Below are positions 57,659-64,000 of a stretch of DNA of 64,000 nucleotides, in pieces. The stretch lies in the NCBI RefSeq assembly GCF_018613935.1, contig NZ_JAGGPF010000006.1, positions 1 through 64,000 on the forward strand, written 5' to 3'. The position numbers were made by a program, and so were the translations under genes. Position 1 is the first letter of the stretch. Every line of letters begins with the position of its first letter. This stretch comes from Agromyces sp. ISL-38. Lineage in GTDB: Bacteria; Actinomycetota; Actinomycetes; Actinomycetales; Microbacteriaceae. Below the pieces are notes generated by a model that saw only the letters and a list, made by a program, of their open reading frames with translations, had not been told where the DNA came from and did not search any database.

Positions 57659-60037
57659 ATGCGAGACCTCCGATTGCTCGTGCCCGCCGTCGCGGCCTGG
57701 GCGGCCGCGTGGGGTGCGGTCGCCGCCCCCGATGTGGGCGTCGCGCCATGGCTGTTCGCTGCGGCGGGCTGGGCCGTCGCCGGCCTCACGACCGCGGTGC
57801 TGGTTGGCGTGCTGCTCGCGCGAAGGCGCGACGCGTGGATCCCGAGCCGGGGTCGCAAGCGCCTGATCGTGCCCTTCGCCGCGACGGCGCTCGTGTCACT
57901 CGCCGCGTGTGCACTCGTTTCGACGGCGGCGGCGCTCGCGCTCGACGCACGCGAGAGCTCGCCCCTGCAGAACGTCGCCGTGCATCACGGTACGGCCGCC
58001 GTGATGATCGAGCTCACGACAGCGCCCCGTCCCGCGACCGCCCTCTGGTTCGATCCGGCGGCGGATCCACCGGTTCGCCTCGAAGGGCGTCTCATCGCGG
58101 TGGATGGTCGTGCAGCACCGGCGGTGCCGGTGACCGCCATTGGCTCTGCACCTGCCGACGGGCTCGCGCTCGGCGCACACGTGGCGTTCGATGCTCGCGT
58201 CGCGGCGCTTCCGGCAGCGGAGGGGTCGGCGTTCCGATTGCGACCGGTCACCGACGTCGAGGTCATGGCTGCTCCGCCGCCCTGGCTCGGCTGGTCGGCG
58301 GGGCTTCGCAGCGGATTCGCCGCCGCAGCGGGCTTGCTCGACGGAGACGGCGCCGCGCTCGTGCCCGGACTTGCGATCGGCGACACCGGTGGGGTCGGCG
58401 CCGAACTCGACGCCGCAATGAAGACGAGTTCGCTCAGCCACCTGACGGCAGTGTCTGGGGCGAACTGCGCGATCGTCACGGCAGCCGCCTTCGCCCTGGC
58501 GGCGGCCCTCGGCCTCACCCGATGGATCCGCGTCGGAATCGCACTCTTCGCCCTGATCGGCTTCGTCGTGCTCGTCACCCCCGAGTCCAGCGTCGTCCGG
58601 GCCGGCGCCATGGCCGTCGTCGTGCTGGCCTCGATCGCGTCGGGTCGTCAGGGCGGCGGCATCGCCGCCCTGGCGCTCGCGGTGGTGACGCTGCTCACCA
58701 TCGATCCGTGGTTCGCGCGCGACTACGGGTTCGCCCTCTCGGTGTGCGCGACCGCCGGGCTGCTGCTCCTCGCCGCGCCGCTCACGGGTGCGCTCGCACG
58801 CGTGATGCCCGTGCCGATCGCAGCCTTCCTGGGCGTGCCGCTCGCCGCTCAGCTCGCGTGCCAGCCCGTGCTCGTGCTGCTCGACCCCGGACTCGCACTC
58901 TACGGCGTGCCGGCGAACCTTCTCGCGGCCCCGGCGGCACCCCTTGGCACGGTCGTCGGCCTCGTGGGCTGTCTCCTCCTGCCGGTGCTGCCATCCGTCG
59001 GATTCGCCTGCCTCCAGCTCGCGTGGCTGCCCGCGAGCTGGATCGCGCTCGTCGCGCACGGCGCTTCCGCGATGCCGCTCGGGCGATTGCCATGGCTGCC
59101 CGGCGCCCCGGGCGCCGTGCTCCTGGCCGCGTGCACAGCCGTGGCGCTCTGGCTCGCGCTCTCGCGCCGACGTCGACCGAGGCTGCGCACATCGGCGTGG
59201 GCGGCCCTCATCCTCGCCGTCGCGATCCCGTTCGGGATGCTCGTCGGCGCACCCGCCGTCAGCTTCGTCACGAAGCCCGGCGAGTGGGATGTCGCAGCCT
59301 GCGACATCGGGCAGGGCGACGCCGTGCTCGTGCGTTCCGCAGGTGAGACGGCGCTCATCGACACGGGCCCTGAGCCTGCCGCGCTGCAGCGATGCCTCTC
59401 GCTCCTCGGCATCGATCGCATCGACCTGCTCGTCGTCACGCACTGGGACGCCGACCACGCAGGGGGAGCGGAGGCCGTCGTCGGCCGCGTCGGAACGGTG
59501 ATCCACGGCCCACTCGACGGCGAGCGTTCCAGCCGCGTGCTGGATCCGCTCACGAGCGGGGGAGCCACCGCGATCGAAGTCGTCGCCGGACATCGAGGCG
59601 CACTCGGCGATGCGCGCTGGAGGGTGGTGTGGCCGAAGCCCGGTGCGCTCCCCGGCAATGACGCGAGTGTCGTGCTCGACGTCGACGCTCCGGGATACCG
59701 CGGCGTGTTCCTGGGCGACCTCGGCGAAGGCGCGCAGTCGCGGCTTCTCTCGTCGGTCGACCTCGGCGCCTTCGATCTCGTGAAGGTGGCACACCACGGG
59801 TCCGCCGATCAGAGCGAGTCGCTGTACGACGAACTCGGCGCCACGGTCGGGCTCATCGGCGTCGGCGCCGACAACGGCTACGGACATCCGACCGAGCGGC
59901 TCCTCGATCTCCTCGCCGACGTCGGCACCGCCGTCGTGCGCACCGACCGCACGGGCACTGCGGTGCTCACCGCGAACGACGGCGGCTTCGAGCTGTGGAC
60001 GGAACGCGGCGCGGGCGGCGTCGGTGCCCGACCGTAG
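57659..60037 (+). CDS. comEC: DNA uptake channel ComEC/Rec2
   Basis: Multi-pass membrane channel carrying single-stranded DNA across the membrane. The 792 residues comprise an OB-like region, a competence domain of about ten helices (HLTAVSGANCAIV, ARDYGFALSVCATAGLLLLA) and a C-terminal metallo-beta-lactamase domain with THWDADH (residues 594-600) and VAHHGS. Both halves appear intact, so the gene is not visibly decayed. The start immediately follows the comEA stop. Its stop TAG forms part of a TAGACT -10 box for holA. Confidence 0.93.
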   Translation: MRDLRLLVPAVAAWAAAWGAVAAPDVGVAPWLFAAAGWAVAGLTTAVLVGVLLARRRDAWIPSRGRKRLIVPFAATALVSLAACALVSTAAALALDARESSPLQNVAVHHGTAAVMIELTTAPRPATALWFDPAADPPVRLEGRLIAVDGRAAPAVPVTAIGSAPADGLALGAHVAFDARVAALPAAEGSAFRLRPVTDVEVMAAPPPWLGWSAGLRSGFAAAAGLLDGDGAALVPGLAIGDTGGVGAELDAAMKTSSLSHLTAVSGANCAIVTAAAFALAAALGLTRWIRVGIALFALIGFVVLVTPESSVVRAGAMAVVVLASIASGRQGGGIAALALAVVTLLTIDPWFARDYGFALSVCATAGLLLLAAPLTGALARVMPVPIAAFLGVPLAAQLACQPVLVLLDPGLALYGVPANLLAAPAAPLGTVVGLVGCLLLPVLPSVGFACLQLAWLPASWIALVAHGASAMPLGRLPWLPGAPGAVLLAACTAVALWLALSRRRRPRLRTSAWAALILAVAIPFGMLVGAPAVSFVTKPGEWDVAACDIGQGDAVLVRSAGETALIDTGPEPAALQRCLSLLGIDRIDLLVVTHWDADHAGGAEAVVGRVGTVIHGPLDGERSSRVLDPLTSGGATAIEVVAGHRGALGDARWRVVWPKPGALPGNDASVVLDVDAPGYRGVFLGDLGEGAQSRLLSSVDLGAFDLVKVAHHGSADQSESLYDELGATVGLIGVGADNGYGHPTERLLDLLADVGTAVVRTDRTGTAVLTANDGGFELWTERGAGGVGARP

Positions 60038-60040
60038 ACT
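60035..60040 (+). promoter_or_regulatory. -10 box of holA overlapping the comEC stop
   Basis: TAGACT whose first three bases are the comEC stop codon. It is 21 bases before the holA GTG, leaving room for the GGGAGG Shine-Dalgarno. Confidence 0.45.
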
Positions 60041-60061
60041 TGACGCGGAACGGGAGGTGCT

Positions 60062-61090
60062 GTGGCGGCACGCGCGAGTGGATCAGTCAAGGCGAAGGCG
60101 GCGATCCCGCAATTGCCGTGGCACGGCGTCCGCCCCGCTCCGGTGGTGCTCGTGACGGGCGGCGAAGACGTGCTCGCCGAGCGCGCGACGACGATGCTCC
60201 GAGACTTCCTGCGCGCTGAAGATCCCGCGCTCGAGGTGAGCGACCTCGAGGCCGACGGATATCGCCGCGGCGAGCTCCTCACCCTCGCGAGTCCCTCGCT
60301 GTTCGGCGAGCCACGGCTCATCCGGGTGCAGGCCGTCGAGCGGGCGAGCGACGACTTCCTGCTCGATGCGCTCGACTATCTCAGCCAGGTCGCCGATTCG
60401 ACGACCCTCGTGCTCCGGCACAAGGGAGGCGTGCGCGGCAAGAAGCTGCTCGACGCGATACGCGCGGGCACGGGCGGCGGCATCGAGCTCGTCTGCGCCG
60501 AACTCAAGAAAGACGCCGAGAAGCAGGATTTCGCCGCCACCGAGTTCCGTGCCGCCGGTCGAAAGATCAGCCTCGGGGCCTTGCGTGCGCTGGTGGCCGC
60601 CTTCAGCGATGACCTCGCCGAGCTCGCCGCCGCGTGCCGACAGCTCATCGCCGACGCGCCCGGCGACATCTCCGAGGCCGTGGTCGCGCGTTACTACGGC
60701 GGCCGCGTCGAGACCAATTCCTTCGCCGTCGCCGATGCGGCGATCGCCGGCCGCCATGGAGACGCTCTGATCGCCTTGCGTCACGCGCTCGACAGCGGCG
60801 CAGACCCCGTGCCGATGGTGGCAGCGTTCGCCATGAAGGTGCGCACGATGGCCAAGGTGTCGGGGGCGCGCGGCGGCGGGCCACAGCTCGCCACGTCGCT
60901 CGGGCTCGCACCGTGGCAGGTCGACCGTGCGCGTCGCGATCTCGCGGGCTGGAACGACGAGGGGCTCGCTCGTGCAATCGAGGCGCTCGCGGCCACCGAC
61001 GCAGCAGTCAAGGGTGCAGAGCGAGACCCGGTGTTCGCCCTCGAACGACTCGTCGGCGTCATCGCCTCCCGCGGCCGCGATCCTCGCTGA
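60062..61090 (+). CDS. holA: DNA polymerase III delta subunit
   Basis: Opens the beta clamp as part of the clamp loader. The 342 residues follow the HolA pattern: an N-terminal AAA-like region with LVTGGEDVLAERA, EVSDLEADGYRRGELLTLAS, SLFGEPRLIRV, then the lid and collar helices (AVARYYGGRVETNSFAVADA; HGDALIALRHALDSG). Its conserved linkage to comEA-comEC and rpsT supports the call. GTG start with GGGAGG. Confidence 0.93.
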   Translation: MAARASGSVKAKAAIPQLPWHGVRPAPVVLVTGGEDVLAERATTMLRDFLRAEDPALEVSDLEADGYRRGELLTLASPSLFGEPRLIRVQAVERASDDFLLDALDYLSQVADSTTLVLRHKGGVRGKKLLDAIRAGTGGGIELVCAELKKDAEKQDFAATEFRAAGRKISLGALRALVAAFSDDLAELAAACRQLIADAPGDISEAVVARYYGGRVETNSFAVADAAIAGRHGDALIALRHALDSGADPVPMVAAFAMKVRTMAKVSGARGGGPQLATSLGLAPWQVDRARRDLAGWNDEGLARAIEALAATDAAVKGAERDPVFALERLVGVIASRGRDPR

Positions 61091-61114
61091 GGTCGCCCCG
61101 CCGTCTGCCTGAAC

Positions 61115-61152
61115 GCTCGAAGGCCCCGCACTCTCGTGCGGGGCCTTCGAGC
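61115..61152. terminator. bidirectional hairpin between holA and rpsT
   Basis: A perfect 17-bp stem (61115-61131 with 61136-61152) with a TCTC loop, located between convergent genes. No strong U-tract on either side. Confidence 0.85.
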
Positions 61153-61165
61153 TGAGTCACTCGCG

Positions 61166-61426
61166 TCAGAGCGAAGCGACCTGCTTCGCGATCGACGACT
61201 TGCGGTTCGCAGCCTGGTTCTTGTGGATGACGCCCTTGCTGGCCGCCTTGTCGAGCTTGCGCGTCGCGACACGGAGGGCGCTGGTGGCCTTCTCCTTGTC
61301 GCCCGAGGCGATCGCGTCGCGCGTCGCGCGAACGGCGCTCTTCACTTCGCTCTTGACGGCCTTGTTGCGCTCCTGCGCCTTGAGGTTGGTGCGGATGCGC
61401 TTGATCTGCGACTTGATGTTTGCCAC
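61166..61426 (-). CDS. rpsT: 30S ribosomal protein S20
   Basis: Primary 16S rRNA-binding ribosomal protein. The 86 residues (start [20 protein letters not shown] after the initiator) are basic and helical and match the family length. GTG start at 61426 with AGAAGGAAAG upstream on the minus strand. It is convergent with holA, as in many actinobacteria. The 116 bases between it and the hydrolase gene hold its promoter region; a TAGAAG is present near 61444. Confidence 0.96.
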   Translation of the reverse strand: MANIKSQIKRIRTNLKAQERNKAVKSEVKSAVRATRDAIASGDKEKATSALRVATRKLDKAASKGVIHKNQAANRKSSIAKQVASL

Positions 61427-61542
61427 GTGGTTCGTCTTTCCTTCTATGCGGGTACCGGATATGCCGAGCGAAGGTAGAGGGGCCTCGCCGGCGAATCGTG
61501 CGGGGTGGGACCCACACGGAAGCCAACAGGCAACGATACCAG

Positions 61543-62373
61543 CTACTCCCCGGCCACACCAATGCGGCTCGTCGACAGCGCATCGGAGGCGGTGCCATCA
61601 TGAGCGGATCCCGATTCGCGTGCGATCCGGCGATGTCGCGCGGCCACCGCGGCGCGTCGTTCGAGCTCGGCCACGGCCCCTGCCACGACGGCCGCGAAGT
61701 CGTCGGGGCGCACGAGGCTCACGAGATGGGTGGCGCCGGGCACGACGACGAGGCGAGCGTCGCGTGCAGCACGCAGCATCCGTCGTTCATCGAATCGGAA
61801 GTGATCGAATCGACCGTTCACGAGCCACACGGGAACCTCGACACGAGCGAGTGCCGCCTCGGGGTCCATCGACGCCGCCGCCTCGAGCACGGGCGCCATG
61901 ACGTCGAGGGCGACGCCGCCCGCGAGCACGTCGTCTGCAGCACCGGGCGAGAGGAAGAGGCGCGTCATCAGATCGTGCAGCGTGCGGCCGCGGTCAGGCA
62001 GTCGCCCGATCAGCGCCGCGAGTCGACGGTACCCGGCGAGTGCAGGACCCCGGGGCCGGGTGCCGCACGACGCCGCCACGAGCCCATCGAGGCGATCGGG
62101 ATGCCTCGCCGCGAACTCCATCGCCAGGTAGCCCCCGAGACTCAGCCCCACGAGCAGTCGCGGTACCGGGAGCGCACCGGGCGGGTTCAGCCCCTCGTCG
62201 ATGATGCGCATCGCCACGTCGAACGAGAAGGGCTCGCCGAGCCGGGTTCCGTGCCCGGGCAGGTCGATCGCGACCACGTCGAGGTCGTGTCGTGCGAGCA
62301 TGGCGCACTGCCTCCGCCACATCGTCGCCGAGGTGCGGAGACCGTGCACGAGCACGACGCGGGCGCGAGGCAT
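61543..62373 (-). CDS. alpha/beta-fold hydrolase
   Basis: A 276-residue cytoplasmic hydrolase with an oxyanion-loop HG motif ([12 protein letters not shown]), nucleophile elbow GLSLGG (Ser78), acid Asp190 (VNGRFDHF) and His216 (GATHLVS), giving a complete triad. The substrate is unknown; the closest general class is esterase or haloperoxidase-type lipase. The ATG at 62373 is in frame with and four bases after the stop of an 18-codon upstream reading frame, so translation may depend on reinitiation. The C-terminus is a basic, Arg/Ala-rich tail. Confidence 0.8.
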   Translation of the reverse strand: MPRARVVLVHGLRTSATMWRRQCAMLARHDLDVVAIDLPGHGTRLGEPFSFDVAMRIIDEGLNPPGALPVPRLLVGLSLGGYLAMEFAARHPDRLDGLVAASCGTRPRGPALAGYRRLAALIGRLPDRGRTLHDLMTRLFLSPGAADDVLAGGVALDVMAPVLEAAASMDPEAALARVEVPVWLVNGRFDHFRFDERRMLRAARDARLVVVPGATHLVSLVRPDDFAAVVAGAVAELERRAAVAARHRRIARESGSAHDGTASDALSTSRIGVAGE

Positions 62374-62376
62374 CCG

Positions 62377-62433
62377 TCAGCCCGCCTCGGTCGCACTCAC
62401 GACGTGCGCACCGGCAGTCACGATGACGGTCAT
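62377..62433 (-). CDS. 18-codon upstream open reading frame
   Basis: ATG at 62433 encodes MTVIVTAGAHVVSATEAG and stops at 62377-62379, three bases before the hydrolase ATG, in the same frame. A TAGGCT -10 box lies nine bases before its ATG, so a leaderless transcript would start here. It has no recognisable attenuation codons. It may be a leader peptide coupling to the hydrolase, or chance. Confidence 0.4.
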   Translation of the reverse strand: MTVIVTAGAHVVSATEAG

Positions 62434-62442
62434 GATGGTGCC

Positions 62443-62448
62443 AGCCTA
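62443..62448 (-). promoter_or_regulatory. -10 box of the hydrolase unit
   Basis: TAGGCT on the minus strand, nine bases from the ATG of the upstream reading frame. The hydrolase start lies 69 bases from it. Confidence 0.5.
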
Positions 62449-62513
62449 GCCAGCGGGCCTCCCACGCGACACCCGTCGAAAGCAGGGCCGGATCTCATGG
62501 GAGAATCGTCTGG

Positions 62514-64000
62514 ATGTCCCCTCGAGCCGCCAATCCTCCGGTGCCCGCCGCCACCGACCCTGCCGTGATCCGCAACTTCTGCATCATCGCGCACATCGAC
62601 CACGGCAAGTCGACGCTTGCCGACCGCATGCTCGGCATCACCGGAGTCGTATCCGACCGCGACATGCGCGCCCAGTACCTCGACCGCATGGACATCGAGC
62701 GTGAGCGCGGCATCACGATCAAGAGCCAGGCAGTGCGCATGCCGTGGCAGGTCGGCGGCACGTCGTACGCGCTCAACATGATCGACACACCGGGTCACGT
62801 CGACTTCAGCTACGAGGTCTCACGCTCGCTCGCGGCGTGCGAGGGGGCGATCCTCCTCGTCGACGCAGCCCAGGGCATCGAAGCGCAGACCCTCGCGAAC
62901 CTCTACCTCGCGCTCGAGAACGACCTCGAGATCATCCCGGTGCTCAACAAGATCGATCTCCCGGCCGCGGAGCCCGAGAAGTACGCACGCGAGCTCGCCG
63001 ACCTCATCGGCGGCTCGCCCGACGACGTGCTGAAGGTCTCCGGCAAGACGGGGGTCGGTGTCGAGGAGCTGCTCGACCGCGTCGTCGAGCGCATCCCTGC
63101 GCCCGTCGGCAACGCGGATGCCCCGGCACGGGCCATGATCTTCGACTCCGTCTACGACAGCTATCGCGGCGTTGTCACCTACGTGCGCATGATCGACGGC
63201 CATCTCGCGCCGCGCGAGCGCATCCAGATGATGTCCACGCGCGCCACGCACGAGATCCTCGAGATCGGCGTGAGCGCGCCCGAGCCGACGCCCGGCAAGG
63301 GACTCGGCATCGGCGAGGTCGGCTACCTCATCACGGGTGTGAAAGACGTGCGGCAGTCGAAGGTCGGCGACACCGTCACGACCGCCGCGAAACCCGCGAC
63401 CCAGGCGCTGCCCGGTTATACCGAGCCGCTGCCCATGGTGTTCTCGGGCATCTATCCGATCGACGGCGGCGACTACCCCGAGCTTCGCGAGGCGCTCGAC
63501 AAGCTGAAGCTGTCGGATGCCGCGCTCGTCTACGAGCCCGAGACCTCGGTCGCCCTCGGCTTCGGCTTCCGCTGCGGCTTCCTCGGACTCCTGCACCTCG
63601 AGATCGTCACCGAGCGGCTGCGCCGCGAGTGGGGGCTCGACCTCATCGCGACCGCACCGTCGGTCGTCTACGAGGTGACCACCGAAGACAAGAAGACCGT
63701 CACGGTCACCAACCCGAGCGAGTTCCCGACGGGCGCGAAGATCGTCGAGGTGCGCGAGCCGATGGTGCGCGCGGCGATCCTCGCTCCGAAAGACTATGTG
63801 GGCACGATCATGGAGCTCTGCCAGAGTCGCCGCGGCGCGCTCCTCGGCATGGAGTACCTCGGTGAAGACCGCGTCGAGATCCGCTACAACATGCCCCTCG
63901 GCGAGATCGTCTTCGACTTCTTCGACCAGCTGAAGTCGAAGACCGCCGGCTACGCCTCGCTCGACTACGAGCCCACGGGCGACCAGGCGGCCGATCTCGT
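62514..64000 (+). CDS. lepA: elongation factor 4 (LepA), 3' truncated by the window
   Basis: Ribosome-associated GTPase that back-translocates or rescues stalled ribosomes. The first 495 codons are present. They show a 20-residue N-terminal extension, the G1 loop AHIDHGKST (from residue 26), RGITIKSQ switch [13 protein letters not shown], then LepA-type domains ([33 protein letters not shown]). The frame continues off the end; the family length is about 600-620 residues. The ATG at 62514 has GGGAG upstream. Confidence 0.95.
   Translation, partial: MSPRAANPPVPAATDPAVIRNFCIIAHIDHGKSTLADRMLGITGVVSDRDMRAQYLDRMDIERERGITIKSQAVRMPWQVGGTSYALNMIDTPGHVDFSYEVSRSLAACEGAILLVDAAQGIEAQTLANLYLALENDLEIIPVLNKIDLPAAEPEKYARELADLIGGSPDDVLKVSGKTGVGVEELLDRVVERIPAPVGNADAPARAMIFDSVYDSYRGVVTYVRMIDGHLAPRERIQMMSTRATHEILEIGVSAPEPTPGKGLGIGEVGYLITGVKDVRQSKVGDTVTTAAKPATQALPGYTEPLPMVFSGIYPIDGGDYPELREALDKLKLSDAALVYEPETSVALGFGFRCGFLGLLHLEIVTERLRREWGLDLIATAPSVVYEVTTEDKKTVTVTNPSEFPTGAKIVEVREPMVRAAILAPKDYVGTIMELCQSRRGALLGMEYLGEDRVEIRYNMPLGEIVFDFFDQLKSKTAGYASLDYEPTGDQAADL

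Overview
The window is about 64 kb of high-GC (roughly 70%), gene-dense chromosomal DNA. It carries the complete division and cell wall (dcw) cluster of a Gram-positive actinobacterium: mraZ-rsmH-ftsL-ftsI-murE-murF-mraY-murD-ftsW-murG-murC-ftsQ-ftsZ-yggS-sepF-yggT-divIVA. DivIVA/Wag31, a PASTA-domain PknL-like kinase next to an Rv2175c-like protein, class II DAHP synthase, a polyprenyl synthetase and frequent GTG starts all point to Actinomycetes. The MurE, the short DUF3040 protein and the overall style suggest Microbacteriaceae (Agromyces-like). That family assignment is inference, not a database match.

Region by region. (1) 1-10.9 kb: fadD-type acyl-CoA ligase, ROK glucokinase, PlsC acyltransferase, AroG, PknL-like kinase, a LysM wall protein, an Rv2175c-like DNA-binding protein, a polyprenyl diphosphate synthase and a DUF3040 membrane protein. 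The gene content recalls the fadD15-aroG-pknL-Rv2175c-idsA2 neighbourhood of mycobacteria. (2) 11.1-29.2 kb: the dcw cluster, opened by a promoter with three MraZ boxes on a 10-bp period. (3) 29.2-37.4 kb: lspA, rluD-type synthase, dnaE, hisD, nrdR, pyrD. (4) 37.5-43.3 kb: App1-like phosphatase (minus), TetR regulator, OpuC-type osmoprotectant ABC operon, DedA protein (minus). (5) 43.3-50.6 kb: a BlaI repressor and M56 protease pair (minus) divergent from cydABDC (plus), with two dyad operators between them. (6) 50.7-64 kb: secreted beta-propeller/PA-domain protein, an 8-bp tandem repeat tract, pabB, leuS, comEA-comEC, holA, rpsT (minus), an alpha/beta hydrolase (minus) and the 5' part of lepA.

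How it works together: regions 2 and 3 make and polymerise lipid II and assemble the divisome. The kinase, LysM protein and polyprenyl synthase of region 1 plausibly feed the same envelope programme. Region 5 is a terminal oxidase locus apparently under BlaI-type control. Many genes have a TAGNCT-like -10 box 6 or 9 nt before the start codon, suggesting leaderless transcripts.

No prophage, insertion sequence, CRISPR array, tRNA or rRNA was seen, and no wholly new multi-gene system. The most unusual signals are a dispersed octamer (GGCATCCG/CGGATGCC), hand-counted at nearly 60 copies in both orientations, in several reading frames and paired in a terminator, in a window that also carries comEA/comEC; the BlaI-cyd arrangement; and a MurE with an atypical substrate-pocket motif.
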